From the NCBI RefSeq assembly GCF_034190915.1, contig NW_026947496.1, forward strand, positions 56,678,501 to 56,742,500: a stretch of DNA of 64,000 nt, given 5' to 3'. Origin of the DNA: Cavia porcellus. Its lineage: Eukaryota > Chordata > Mammalia > Rodentia > Caviidae. A program made the translations under genes and the position numbers. Below the pieces are notes generated by a model. The model searched no databases. It saw only the letters and a program-made list of their open reading frames with translations, and was not told the origin of the DNA. This document shows, one piece after another, positions 24,540 through 36,474 of the stretch. Numbering within the stretch: the first letter of the stretch is position 1; every line of letters begins with the position of its first letter.

Positions 24540-25010
24540 GGAATATAAATATTAACTAATCCCTTGGGGCCAGCCTGTTCCTAAAGCAACAGTAGAGACT
24601 GTGGCTGAGAAGGCTGTGGAGTAGATAGCCACCAAGTGGCCAATCATCCAGCAGGCAGGTGTGGGTAATTATTTGACGATTGGCTACAAAATGGCAACTT
24701 GTCACCATGCAACAAGGAAACACAGGCTGTTGGTAGCTTACTGTATGATCCGCTGCCAGTAACACCGTAAGGGAGCGCAAGATAGCAACTGGTCATCATG
24801 TGACCGGCAGCAGGATGGCTGCTGATGATCACACAAGGGGCCACAAGGGGGCAGCTATTGAACCTGAGACCCATCTCAAGATGGCGGCACCCTGTCACAT
24901 GGAAGAGGGCTGCAAAATGCAGCTGTCTTCCATGAGAGCTGATGGTTGCTGGCCATCATGTGGCCTGCTGGAAGGCTGGAATGCACAAGACCACATATGG
25001 TGAGCCAGGG
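24540..25010. repeat. GC-richer segment with recurring ATCATGTG words
   Basis: The words ATCATGTG, ATCATCC, GGCAGCAGG and AAGATGGC or AAAATGGC recur irregularly over about 450 bp, for example at 24796, 24877 and 24955. It lies between gag-like sequence and unassigned DNA inside the class I provirus. I do not recognise the family. It could be part of another element's LTR. Confidence 0.35.
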
Positions 25011-25179
25011 GAGAAAATGGTGATGCAGGGGAAGGGGACAAAGAACCCTCAGATAGAACAAAGGGCTCAGGTGGGGGGATTGAGAAGTTGCAGACTGGGG
25101 AGAGATGTCAAGGGAAGAATTAGAGGCCATTGTGAGGGAGGGAGGGGAAGAGGACGCACAGGGGGTATAGAAACCTCTA

Positions 25180-25583
25180 GCTTAGAAGGCTGCAGGGTTT
25201 GATCCTGGGGACAGGGAAGAGGGGGAGTAAAGATGTGGGGACACATCATCTAATAGGTCTGGAGGGGGAGAAGGAAGAGTTTCTGGTATAGTAGAGTTAG
25301 TTAGAAATATTTGAGCTGCCATACATGATTTAATGAGAAAAGAGCATGTCCTTAGGGTAAGGAAAGCCTGTACATATGGAATTTCTGCTAACTTGTCGCT
25401 AGTGTAATAAAAGTCATATAAATTTTTAACAATACAGGGGTCAAACACCCCCTCTTTAGGACATGGGCTGCCATTAAGCTTGTAGGTTGGCCAGGCCTCC
25501 TGGCAGTAAAAGATTAATTGTTTAATTTTTATAGTCTTCTTTAGGCCAAGAGTACTGAGGTTATGAACCAGGCACCCAGGCAT
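25180..25583 (-). pseudogene. Class I provirus gag, matrix region
   Basis: A minus-strand frame of 133 codons shows a gammaretroviral matrix-like layout: FYCQEAWPTYKLNGSPCP, GVFDPCIVKNLYDFY and EIPYVQAFLTL, followed by a proline-rich stretch (PETLPSPPPDLLDD). Its place about 540 bp inside the 5' LTR is right for the start of gag. Capsid and nucleocapsid are not recognisable further left, so this is a remnant. No myristoylation signal can be assigned with confidence at its start. Confidence 0.7.
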
Positions 25584-26102
25584 GTGCTTTTTGGGGGCCT
25601 GGAGATAGTATTGCCCATGACCAAATTAAAAGTGAGTCAAAAGAACAATTTTGCCTCAGGATGTAAGAGCGTTAGTTCCCTACCAAGGAATGTGAAAATT
25701 ATCCCAGATCACACTTAACAAGAGATCATCACTTATTTTGGAAGCATGATAAGAAAGGCTCCAATCCAACCTCATTGGTTGTCACCAAAAAGCATCGGTC
25801 AGGATCCCAGAAAATCAGAGTATCAACTCTGCCTCAGACTGTCCAAGGAATGTGAGAACTGTGATCTTGGCCCAGGGACAGAATGGGTAATCTGGTGTGG
25901 GCCTGGCCTATGATAACAGAGAACCCTGGATGGGAAATGCATCACTTATGATAAATGAGATAGGCCAGTGTTGTTTGCAGGCTGGCAGCGACAAGTTGAG
26001 CAGCACGTGTTGAAAATGGGGAATTAATTCAAGATATGGTCTGGTCCGTGGATTAACAGGGGAGTGGGAACTAGGAGGTTCCCAGCAGCCACTCACTCTG
26101 CC

Positions 26103-26120
26103 TTCCCAGTCAAGGAGCCA
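26103..26120 (-). other. Primer binding site of the class I provirus (tRNA-Glu-like)
   Basis: On the minus strand, four bases after the 5' LTR, the sequence is TGGCTCCTTGACTGGGAA. It differs from the complement of the tRNA-Glu 3' end at three C/T positions, as I recall that tRNA. A tRNA-Glu primer is therefore likely but not certain. Confidence 0.5.
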
Positions 26121-26124
26121 TTAA

Positions 26125-26470
26125 TGTTAGGGGTTTGATGCAATGAAAGAGAAATAAATATAAAGTAAAAAAGCAGCCTTTATTCCAAGGACATGGAGAG
26201 GAGTCCAAGACCATAGGCGGCCTGGCATCGTCTGACTGGAATGTGGAGTATGAGATATACATATAACCTCTGGCCAGGGTGGTGCTTAGGGTGGGTGTTG
26301 ATGGCATGTCAGGAGCTGATTGGGACCTTTTTCATGCCACTGGGAAAGAAAAAAGGAAGTTGTCTTAGGAGAAGGAGAAAGTGACCTCAAAGTAAATATT
26401 CCTTGGTTCTACTTCCCTCTGCCTTAGTATCATCTAACTTATTCTAGGACAAAAACTCTTTCAACTCTCA
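26125..26470 (-). repeat. 5' LTR of the class I provirus
   Basis: Plus strand runs TGTTAGGGGTTTGATGCAATG (first 15 bases TGTTAGGGGTTTGAT) to TTTCAACTCTCA. It pairs with 17867-18210 and with the more diverged solo LTR at 60817-61172. A minus-strand AATAAA lies in GCCTTTATTCC near 26178 or AAATAAATATAAAG nearby on the other strand; only the former suits the transcript direction as a degenerate signal. Confidence 0.7.
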
Positions 26471-26512
26471 CTCAGAATTCTTCCACGAGGGAGTTTCAAA
26501 GTCAAGTTTACT

Positions 26513-27372
26513 GGTGGAGTTTCCAGCAAGTAGGCGGGTGCACACTATCCCCGGAGCCCAGCCTATTTGGGACTCCTGCACCACACCATCTGGGTGCAGA
26601 GGAAAGGTTGGGCGGATCTGGGGCACCTGCATCTGCCTCCCCATGTGTCTGGAGGACTGTGGATATCTCAGCAAGCAGGTGAGCAATGCAGGTTCCAGAG
26701 GCCCCATGGCCTGCAGTAAGTGCTTAGTGCACTCTACCCCAAGCCCAAACTGTTTGGGACCCTCCAGGCTCCCAGGTGCAGTGAAGTGGATAAATGAGTT
26801 TGAGGCATCTACATCTGCCTCCCCATTCCGGCTGCGCTTGGAGAACTGTGGAGTTTCCAGCCAGTAGGTGGGCGAACACTATCCCTGGAGCCCAGCCTAT
26901 TTGGGACTCCTGCACCACACCATCTGGGTGCAGAGGAAGGGCCAGGTGGATCTGGGGTGCCAGTATCCACCTCCCCATGTGTCTGGAGGACTGTGGATAT
27001 CTCAGCAAGCAGGCGAGCATCGCAGGTTCCAGAGGCTCCGCGGCCTGCAGTAAGTGCTCAGTGCACTCTGCCCCAAGCCCAAACTATTTGGGACCCTTCA
27101 GGCTTCCAGGTTCAGGGAAGTGCTTAAGTGGGTTTGAAACATCTACATCTGCCTCCCCATTCAGGCTGCACTTGGAAAACTGTGGAGCTTCCAACAAGGG
27201 GTGGGCACACAGTGTCCCAGAAGCCCAGCTTATCTGGAACTACAGAGTTCTAAACAGGCAAAAGAGGGCCACTAGTTTTACAGGCCCAGTGGCTTGGGGT
27301 AACTGGGTGCCAGAGTCCCAGGAGCTGCAAACATAGAAGGGGATTTCCAACAGACCCTAAGGAAGCTTTCAA
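26513..27372 (+). repeat. L1-C 5' UTR dimeric tandem monomers (about 333 bp)
   Basis: A GTTTCCAGC or GCTTCCAAC block followed by a GTAGGYGGG-type motif starts at 26519, 26853 and 27186, giving spacings of 334 and 333 bp. Each period holds two diverged halves of about 165 bp, both with a CATCTGCCTCCCCAT-like core and a GGAGGACTGTGG or GAGAACTGTGG core. L1-A instead carries single units of about 190 bp. It is the presumed internal promoter of the element. Confidence 0.75.
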
Positions 27373-28524
27373 ATGACACTTGAAACACAGAAATATAGGA
27401 AAGTGACAAAACAAAAGACCAAATTACAACCTCAAACCTCCAGCCCATCTCAAGAAACCCTAGGAGTGATATATATAGAAGAAAACATATGCCATTTACC
27501 TCAAATATCAGACATAATAGCTACTGAAATTAACAAGCAACTCCAGGAAGCTTTAAGGGAATTCAAACTCGAAATAATCTCCCAGGTAAAAAAAGAAATG
27601 ATAAAAGAAATGAAAGAGATTCTGAATATATCTAAAGAAAACACAGTTAAAAAATATAAGATTTTTTAAGAGCAATATAAGAAACAAACAGAATACATAA
27701 TGCAGATGCACAGAGATATACAGGAAATCAAAAACTCCACTGAAAGTTGTAAAAACCACCTCAACGAAAGTGAAGATAGAATTTCAGACTTTGAAGACAG
27801 TATTGCTGCTAGTGAACAAGAAAGGAAAGATCTTTTTGAAATAACAAGGAATCAGGAAATAACAATTCAACAACTGCAAAATGATGCAAAGAAAAATATC
27901 ATAAGATTGATAGGGATTAATGAAAAAGAAGGAGACAACATAAAGGATGTCAAGAGGATATTTAGAGAAGTAATAGATGAAAATTTCCCAAGCATGAGAT
28001 CAGAAACTGACATCAGGATCAGTGAAGCATATGGAACTCCAAATAGTTATAACCAAAATAAAACTACTCCCAGACATACAATAATCACCATCCCAGAAAT
28101 CCAACACAAGAATAGATTATTAAAAGCTGTCAGAGAGAAAAGACAGATCACTTATAAAGGAAAACCTATCAGAATCACAGCAGACTTCTCAGCACAAACA
28201 ATAAAGTCAAGAAGAGCATGGAATGAAGTATTCCAGATCCTAAAGCAAAATGATTTCCAACCTAGACTGATGTACCCTGAAAAACTATCATTCAAAATTG
28301 ATGGTGAAGCTTTGTTTTGTTTTGTGTTTTTCTCTTTTTCCTCTTAAATAAAAATTTAAAAAAAGCACAATAGCAGATAAAAAAAAATTGATGGTGAAAT
28401 ACAATACTTCCATGACAAAGAACAGCTGAAGAAATTCATGAACACCAAACCAACCTTGCAAAAAATATTGAAAGACAGTTTAGATACACAAAGGAAAAAA
28501 CCACTAAGCAAAGCAGATAATTAA
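27373..28524 (+). pseudogene. L1-C ORF1, broken by a stop and a 75-bp insertion
   Basis: The start is the ATG at 27373 (MTLETQKYRKVTKQKT). A coiled-coil-like N-terminal part follows, ended by an in-frame TAA at 27667-27669. The frame then continues (MQMHRDIQEIKNSTES onward) through the RRM region (MRSETDIRISEAYGTP) and C-terminal domain (ITADFSAQTIKSRRAW, FQPRLMYPEKLSFKID). At 28309-28383 an unrelated 75-bp insertion ends the frame. Beyond it the last ORF1 codons run to TAA at 28522-28524. Two lesions make it non-functional, but it is otherwise near complete. Confidence 0.9.
28294..28398 (+). mobile_element. Micro L1 insertion with target duplication, inside ORF1
   Basis: A 75-bp insert (28309-28383) holds the last bases of an L1 3' end (CTTTGTTTTGTTTTGTG, CTCTTTTTCC, CTTAAATAAAAATTT). 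After a first A-run come GCACAATAGCAGAT and a second A-run. It is flanked by AAAATTGATGGTGAA at 28294-28308 and 28384-28398. The second A-run after about 14 unique bases looks like a small 3' transduction. Confidence 0.8.
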
Positions 28525-28561
28525 ACAGAACAGAAAGATGATGCAACAGCAGAGAGATAAC

Positions 28562-31500
28562 ATGTCAACAATGAACTAGCATTTAAAAGTAATAACCATT
28601 AATGTAAATGGTCTCAATGCACCAACCAAAAGAAACAGACTAGCATAATGGATCAAGAAACAAAATCCAATCTTAGGCTGTTTACAGGAAACCCATCTAA
28701 CCCAGAAGGATACTCACAGACTGAAAGTCAAAGGATGGAAAACAATACTTCATGCAGCAGGAATCCAAAAAAAGGAGTAGCCATTCTGTTTGCAGACAAC
28801 ATGAGCTTTAAACCAACAATGACCATAAATGACAAAGAAGGTCACTACATACTTGTTAGGGGAAAACTCTACCTTAAATATGTATGCTACCTTAAATATG
28901 TATGCACCAAACTCCAGAGCACCCAGTTATGTAAAACAACGATTAACAGAAATGAAAACTCAAATTATCAGTAACACAATTGTAACAGGAGACCTTAATA
29001 TGCCATTGTCACCAAAGGACAGATCAACCAGATAGAAAATGAGCAAAAAAATAACAGAACTGAATCACACCTGAAAACAAATGGATTTGATAGACATATA
29101 CAGAATGTTCCACCCAACAACATCAGAATACACATTCTTTTCAGCAATGCATGGATCATTCTCTAAAATAGACCATATATTAGCTCACAGAACATATTTA
29201 AACAAATGCAAAAGAGTTGAAATCATCCCTTGCATGTTATTGAATCATAGCGCTCTGATATTAGAAATTAATGATAAAAGATACAGCAAAAATCCCACAA
29301 ACACATGGAAACTGAATAACACACTCGTGAGTAATCAATGGGTCACAGAAGAAATTAAAGAAGAAATTAAACAATACCTACAAGAAAATGAAAATACAGA
29401 TACAACTTACCAGAATCTGTGGGATGCAATGAAGGCCGTCCTAGAAGAAAATTTATTGCACTGAGTTCCCACATCAGGAAAACAGAATGAATACAAATAA
29501 ATAACTTGATGCTACACCTCAAACAGCTAGAAAAAGAAGAGCAAGTCAAGCCAAAAGTCAAAAGAAGAGAGGAAATTATAAAAATCAGAGCAGAAATCAA
29601 TGCAATAGAGACTAAGAAAACAATCCAAAGAATCAATGAATCAAACAGTTGGTTCTTTGAAAGAATAAATAAAATCGATAAGCCCCTAGCAAACCTTATT
29701 TAAAAAGGGAAGAAAAAGCTCAAATTCATGCAATAAGAAGTGAAAAAGATGAAATCACTACAGGCTCTACAGAAATACAGAAGATCATCAACACCTATTT
29801 AGAAAACCTCTACTCTCAAAGGTTTGATAACACAGAAGAAATAGACAGATTCTTAGAAACATATGAAGTACCAAAGCTAGATCAAGAGGATGTAAAACTG
29901 CTGAATAACCCAATCTTTGTTAATGAAATTGAAAATGTAATTAAGTCCTTACCTACAAAGAAGAGCCCAGGCCAGATGGATTCACTGCAGAATTCCACAA
30001 GAAATACAAAGAAGACCGAATGCTGACACTCCTCAAACTATTCAATGAAATTGAAAGGGAAGCAGTCCTTCTTAAGTCATTCCTGGAAGCAAATATTACT
30101 CTAGTACCAAAACCTGAGAAAGACCCAACTAAAAAAAGAGAACTATAGACCGATCTCCCTAATGAACACAGATGCAAAAATCCTCAATAAAATATTGGCA
30201 AAAGGAGGCAGCAAATCATCATTAAGATTATACACCATGACCAAGTGGGATTCATTCCAGGAATGCAAGGATGGTTCAACATACATGAATCAATAAATGT
30301 AATCCACCATACCAATAAAGCCAAAAGTAAGAATCACATGATCATTTCTATAGATGCAGAAAAAGCCTCTGATAAGGTCCAACATTCATTCATGATAAGA
30401 ACATTACAGAAAATTGAAATAGATGGTCTTTACCTCAGTATAATAAAGGCCATTTATGACAAACAAACAGCATCATACCAAACGGCCCAAAATTGAAAGC
30501 CTTTACTTTAAAATCAGTCACAAGACAAGGATGTCCTTTATCACCACTCCTATTTAATATAGTACTGGAAGTACTAGACAGAGGACTCAGACAAGAGAGA
30601 GAAATAAAAGGGGTAAAGATAGGAAAAGAAGAAGTTAAATTATCATTGTTTGCAGATGACATGATACTCTACATAGAAGACCCCCTAAACTCCATTGAAA
30701 GACTCTTAGATATAATAAATAAATTCTGTAATGTAGCTGAATACAAAATCAATACTCAGAAATCAATAGCATTCCTATACACTAACAACAAAATCACAGA
30801 GAGGGAAATAAGAGAAACCACACTCTTCACATTCGCAAGCAAAAAAATGAAATAGGAATTACTCTTACAAAAGAAGTGAAAGACCTATATAGGGAAAATT
30901 ATAATACACTGAAAAAAGAAATTGAAGATGATCTCAGAAAATGGAAAGACATCCCTTGCTCATGGATAGGAAGAACAAACGTTGTGAAAATGGCCATTCT
31001 CCCAAAACTGTTACACAGATTCAATGCAATCCCAATAAAAATACCATCAACATACCTTATAAATCTAGAGAAATCCCTCCTAAAATTCATCTGGAACCAG
31101 AAGAGACCTAGAATAACAAAGGCAATTCTAAGCAGCAAAGGCAAGACAGGAAGCATCACAATCCCTGACTTTAAGTTATACTACAAAGCAACAATAGTAA
31201 AATCAACATGGTACTGGAAACAAAACAGAGCCGAAGATCAATGGAATAGATTAGAAGATACAACCACAACTACAAACACACTCAACCACCTTATCTTTGA
31301 TAAAGGAGCCAAGCAGGTTCACTGGAAGAACGACAGTCTCTTTAATAAATAGTGCTGGAAAAACTGGCTCTCCATTTACCAAAAACTAAAGCTAGACCCA
31401 TGCCTATCTCCATGTACTAAATTAAAGTCTAAATGGGTCAAAGATCTGAATATTAAAACAGAAACACTAAATATATTGGAAAACAAATTGGGTAGAAACC

Positions 31501-32347
31501 TTGAAGACATAGGGGTAGGTAGAGAATTCATGAACAGGACTCAAACCACATGGGAAATACTTCCCAGAATCAATAACTGGGACCACCTCTTATTAAAAAG
31601 TTTCTGCATGTCAAAAGAAATCTCCAGCATAGTGAAAAGAGAACCCACAAACTGGGAAAAGATTTTAGTGAACTCTCTCTCAGACATGGGACTCTTGTCT
31701 AAAACATATAAAGAATTAAAAAAGTCGGACCCCTAAAATTCAAAGATCCAATCCAAAAATGGGCATCTGAGATGAATACGCACTTCTTAGATGAAGAAAT
31801 GCAAATGGAAAATAAATACATGAAAAAATGTTCATCATCATTGGTCATTAGAGAAATGCAAATTAAAACCACACTGAGATACCATCTCACTCCTGAAAAA
31901 ATGGCCAGGATCAAGAAATCCAACAACAACAAATGCTGGAGAGGCTGCGGGTAAAAAGGAACTCTCCTACACTGTTGGTGAGAGTGTAGACTGGTACAAC
32001 ATTTGTGGACATCAGTCTGGAGATTTCTCAAAAAGCTGGGATTGGAAGTCCCATTTATTCCAGCTATTCCACTTCTAGGCATATTCCCAGAAGCAGTGAA
32101 AGCATCATACCACAGTGATATATGTGCAACTATGTTTATAGCAACACAATTTGTAATCGCCAGATCTTGGAAACAACCCAAGTGTCCATCAACTGAGGAA
32201 TGGATAAAAAAGTAGTGGTATTTCTATGCAATGGAGTATTACTCAGCTATAAAGAAGGATCCCATTGAGATATTTATCAATAAATGGGCATAGCTTGAGA
32301 CCATACTCATAAGTGAAATAAATCAATCTCACATATGTGAATACTGA
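28562..32347 (+). pseudogene. L1-C ORF2 (endonuclease-reverse transcriptase), broken
   Basis: The start codon at 28562 is followed within six codons by a TAG. Endonuclease sequence follows (NPILGCLQETHLT in part, GVAILFADNMSFKP), with an 18-bp tandem duplication near 28869-28904. RT is well kept at 30245-30855: [27 protein letters not shown] and the catalytic FADD at 30649-30660. The C-terminal region includes [56 protein letters not shown] and QPKCPSTEEWIKK, ending at TGA 32345-32347. Several stops and frameshifts make it inactive. Confidence 0.9.
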
Positions 32348-33436
32348 ATAGTTTCCCTAATGTAAGTAATGATGCAAATATATAAAAGTATGTGGTAATC
32401 ATGATTCCCCATTATGTGGCCTTGAAGTCTTATAAAGTTTTCACTTATTAATTGGAAAGGCTTTATTCTGGGCTTCTTGATATGGAAATATTTGAAGATA
32501 TGGTATATGAAGTTATATTCAAATATTTCAAGGAAAAAGATAGACACTATGGTAACTACTATTAAATTGGGTGATCTGGTGGTGAAGCACTAGGTTGCTG
32601 AAACAGTCATGCTTTGACCTGTATTGTTATGTTGTTATGTCCTCTTTTATCTCAGTCTCTCCCATATTCATTAAAAAATTATTTAGTTATTTTTTATGGT
32701 TTTTTTAATTAAGGGGAAAATTTAAAAAATTAGCAGGATATATTATAGTAACTTTTTTTGATTTCTTATTAACTTGTTTTGAAGTCCTGTAATACTCCCA
32801 AGATTTTGTTTTGACTGATTAGACTCTGTTCTATTCTGTATGATAGTATCAAGTTTGAGGGTATAGCCAACTACTTTGAAGGCAATAAGATTCACTAAGA
32901 TGCCCATTCTGGTTTGACTATTATCTCCTTTGGAAGTCCTGTAATGTTTACAATGTTTAAGTTTTATTGGTCTTGTTCTCTGCTCTTTGTTCAATTTATA
33001 ATACCTAATGAGATAGACAATTCTTTTTAAGGAAACAAGAGGCATTGTGGTATCCGTTGTTGATAACCTTGTACTTTGTTTTTACATCATGTACTATGTC
33101 TATCCTTGGTTTTGACTGACAGCTTTGTTTTGCCATATTTGACTTTATTCTCTTCCAAAAAAAAGTAATAATAACTAAGGAGTAATAAAACCCAAAATGT
33201 GTAAATTTTGTTGTAAAAAAGAGAGGGAAAAAAACGTGCTGTAAATGATACAACTGCAAGTGTGTTTAGGGGTGTTAAATAGCTGACCATAGTAATGTTT
33301 TTGGTTGGATTTTTGAACACAACTGTTTGCAGTCTCAATGTTTGAATATCCACTTTGTATGCTTTGATACTGTGACTTGAGTAAGTATCTCTAAGATGAA
33401 AATGTGTAATCTATTAACTGGTGATTTCTTACTGGT

Positions 33437-33478
<42 letters not shown>

Positions 33479-33564
33479 TAGTTCTCTATTACTTTACCCT
33501 TACACCGCTTTGTTTTGTTTTGTTTTGTTCTCTTTTTCCTTTTAAATAAAATTTAAAAAAAAAT
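32348..33564 (+). repeat. L1-C 3' UTR with T39 run and A-rich end
   Basis: Shows the roughly 150-bp unit words (AGCAGGATATATTATAGTAAC, given as AGGATATATTATAGTAAC; GATAGTATCAAGTTTGAGG; AATGAGATAGACAATTC). An uninterrupted T run of about 39 lies at 33439-33477. The element ends with repeated TGTTT steps, CTTTTTCC and TTTTAAATAAAATTT before the A-run. Confidence 0.75.
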
Positions 33565-33579
33565 AAAGTTAAGTTTACT

Positions 33580-34355
33580 ACCTGGAAACCCAAGTATATG
33601 ACCGGTGCCATCACCCCAGATTTTCCTAGAGTTCCACTGGTCTCAAGCAAAACCCAAATATTTCTCTTATTTCTGAATGGTCATGGCACTACCTGAAAAG
33701 GCCAGGATTAGGATACCAAAGCAACCACAAAGTGGTCCTTTTAAGACTCCAGTCATGTAGCTTTTTCAAAATAAGGTGAATGACAACACAAAATAAGGTG
33801 AGTGACAACACCCTAACATCTATCTTTTGCAAGCCAGTCTTCTCTTCTGTCTGGCAAATAAGAACTACTCAGGGTGGGGAACTAGAGAACACATGGATTG
33901 AGCAACTAAACTGAGTTCTACAAAAAGGAGAGCTATCTTTCTGCATGTGCAGGCTGGGGATCTGTCATCCACATTAGTATTTCTCCCCGGCTTCCCACCT
34001 AGTCTCAGAGCTCAAGAATATTATGCAAGAAAAGAATTAGGTTGTATGTCCCTGAATGTCTGAAGAGCTTTAGAAAAATCTCATTTATTTTGAATTTCAA
34101 TTCTCTTAACTGTTAGAGTGAATGGAACTGAATTAAGCAGGTGTGAAGTCACTTCTAGGGTGGTTGAGGAGATAGAAGATACTCCAGTTGATGAGATCAC
34201 TCTAAAAATTCCCCTGTCCCAACCTTTAAGTAGGGCAGTCCAATTTGTGTTCAATTTGATTATAGTTTTCCTTTCATCTTTGTTTAATGGAACTAAATTA
34301 GGGCTAGCTGCATGTATCATCCTCATTTCATAACAAATTTTTAACAAGGAATCTA
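33580..34355. other. Unassigned intergenic sequence
   Basis: No gene or repeat recognised. Opposed frames at 34118-34333 and 34081-34458 overlap and have no known motif. Confidence 0.4.
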
Positions 34356-34735
34356 CTATGGCTTGGACCTTGAGCGTTCCCCAAGATTTGGTCCCCCAGG
34401 TGGCACCATGAGGAGGTAGGAGAACTTTAAGAGGCAGGGTATAGTAGAGGTTCTTCAAGGCATTGGGAGTGTGCCATTCAAGGGGATTATGGGACCCCGA
34501 TACCCTCCTTGGTCTACTTTTTTCCTTGCCAAAAGGTAAACAGTTTTATTCCATCATACAGTCTTGCAATGTTTTCTGGCACTCCTGTCAGGGGGCTAAA
34601 TGTGATGGGACTACTATCTCATAGACTGAACCTCTAAAATCATGAGCCAAAGTAACCTTTTCCTCTCTGTAAGTTAACTATCTCAGGTTTTTTTTTTTTT
34701 TTTTTTTTTTCAGTGACAGAATGGTGATTAATGGA
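34356..34735 (+). repeat. MaLR-type LTR with internal poly-T
   Basis: Starts CTATGGCTTGGACCTTGAGC, continues GGAGAACTTTAAGAGG and GGGATTATGGGACCCC. It closes with GACTGAACCTCTAAAATC, GAGCCAAAGTAACC and AGTTAACTATCTCAGG. This block order is that of MaLR LTRs. A T-run of about 24 interrupts it near 34687-34710. Confidence 0.6.
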
Positions 34736-34964
34736 AGGTCATTTCTGACTTTCTGTTTAACCTTTTCCTTTCATCTTCAGGCTCCACCGCCATTCTAGAC
34801 AACAGTATTGACAACTTCACATGCCTCCAAAAATCCTAAGAGTTAAGTCCTTTTACATTTAGTATCCACTTGATTAATTAAGCACTTCTAAGTTTCTTTT
34901 TTCTATGTTTTAAGAAGGCACTAAAGGGTAAATTACATTTTAAACCCTTAAGAAAGATTTGTTG

Positions 34965-35400
34965 AAATGCTAATCCTTGTTAACCTGGAATATGACCCTA
35001 TTTGGAGTTAGAGTTACTGGAGATGTCATTAGTCAGGATGAGGTCTTGCTAGAGTAGGATGGGTCCCTAGAGTAACATGAGTGATGCCATTATAAACAAA
35101 AGTGACCTGTGAACAGAGACACAAAGGGAAAATGTTACGTGATAACAAAGGCAGAGATGGGAATTATGCAGACGAGAATTATTAAAGAATGACAAATATT
35201 GTCAGTCTTAAGTTAAAAAATGACAAAAATTGCAGCTAAGAAGAGGCAAGGAAAGAGTCCCTTCTACGTTACTGAACAAGTGTGGTCCTGCTGGCACCTG
35301 ATTTCATACATCCAGCCTCCTCTCCTGGAATCTGCTGTTTCAGGGACCAAGATCATGGTACTTTGTTTTGGCAGCCACAGGAGACTAACTCAGAAGGGAA
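34965..35400 (+). repeat. MLT1-like LTR
   Basis: Blocks in MLT1 order: GAATATGACCCTATTTGG, GATGTCATTAGTCAGGATG, GAGGTCTTGCTAGAGTAGG, GGGTCCCTAGAGTAACATG, then near the end CATGGTACTTTGTTTTGGC and AGCCACAGGAGACTAACTC. It is old and shows no internal sequence. Confidence 0.6.
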
Positions 35401-36470
35401 ACAACAAATGCTAACTTATGGACAATATAGTTCTGCTCCTCCTTAAGTGCCCAAACATGCTCTCCTCATCTTTTCCTGCCTTTCCTTGGCTTTGCTAAAT
35501 AAACTTAAGCCCTATTCTCTCTTCCTACAATTTTATAGTCTACACCACAAGATAGATTATCAGAAGTTAGATGTCATTTGAGTATTGCATTTAAAAGAAA
35601 TGTTTTCTTCTCAAAATAATCCCCCTCAAGTGTGGCAAACATAAATGTCCACAGTCCCACACACAACCAGAGATTGTCAATCTCAAAGAATATTTTGCAG
35701 TCAGGATTCCAGAGTTGGATTAACTCCTGATAATTTAGAAACTGTTTCTCTATGGCTTCTGTTTGGTGACATCACATACTTGATGGATGTGCTACTGAGA
35801 TACAAGGAGCATAAATTTGGACCTGGAGGATTCAGTAGTCTTGAAAGCCAAATATTACATGGGGAAAAAAAGCATCAAAGGAACAAAAACATATGCTTCT
35901 GGGTTGTCACTGTGGCCTGTTCTCCTGTTAGGATTATTTAAATGACAGGGCAGATAGAGATCCTGTTTTGAGAATGTGTGTAACTCTACTCTGGGTTTGC
36001 TAAGTGGATCCTTATGTAGTTTCAGCATTCAAGTGGGTTAAAATATTTGATTGAGATTTATTTATGCACATACACATCCATTCTCTTTTTTAACACATCC
36101 CTTCTTGAAATTTAAAATATTTATTGAATACCTGTGATATGTGAGGTTCTGTATGTGCCAGAAATAGGATAGTAAATAAAACAGAAAAATCCCATCTTCA
36201 TGGATTGCATAATGGTGGGGTAAGCAAGACAACATGCAAAATATATGAAAATATATATGATATTTTTAAAGGACTTCTATGAAAGAATAAAGTTATGTAG
36301 GAAAGAGGAATGGCAAAGTGCCCTAAGGAAGTGTACAATTTGTGATTTTTAAGTGAGGAGTTCAGGAAAGACCTGAGTCGGTGATATTTTGAGCTAATGT
36401 GACTTATTGACTCTGTGGTGTAAGGGGAATAGTAACGAAGTTAGAATTGGAAAATCTAGATTCAGCTCCG
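35401..36470. other. Unassigned intergenic sequence
   Basis: No gene or repeat recognised. A 98-codon plus-strand frame at 35645-35941 has no recognisable domain. Confidence 0.4.
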
Positions 36471-36474
36471 GTTG

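Larger units (their letters stand above)
17867..26470 (-). mobile_element. Class I (gammaretrovirus-like) endogenous provirus, antisense, degraded
   Basis: Two related LTRs of 344 and 346 bp bound a minus-strand gag and pol. The right LTR (26125-26470) is the 5' one and the left LTR (17867-18210) the 3' one. Pol has gammaretroviral motifs. About 690 bp separate the integrase region from the 3' LTR and show no env. Later insertions include a SINE (21448-21553) and an L1 tail (22195-23310). LTR divergence is visible by eye, so the element is old. I found no matching target duplication (left flank GATCT, right flank CTCAG). Confidence 0.75.
26498..33579 (+). mobile_element. L1-C, full-length L1 with 15-bp target duplication
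   Basis: The element body is 26513-33564, 7,052 bp. The flanks are AAAGTCAAGTTTACT (26498-26512) and AAAGTTAAGTTTACT (33565-33579), a 15-bp duplication with one mismatch. The order is 5' UTR monomers, ORF1, ORF2, 3' UTR with unit repeats, and an A-rich end after TTTTAAATAAAATTT. It is less decayed than L1-A but both frames are broken. It starts 43 bp past the class I provirus. Confidence 0.9.

Noticed and set aside
17862..26475. Target-site duplication for the class I provirus
   Set aside because: Flanks GATCT and CTCAG do not match in any register that keeps the LTR ends TG and CA.
26514..27336. Long overlapping frames (up to 180 codons) as a gene
   Set aside because: They come from GC-rich L1 promoter monomers and repeat with the monomer period.
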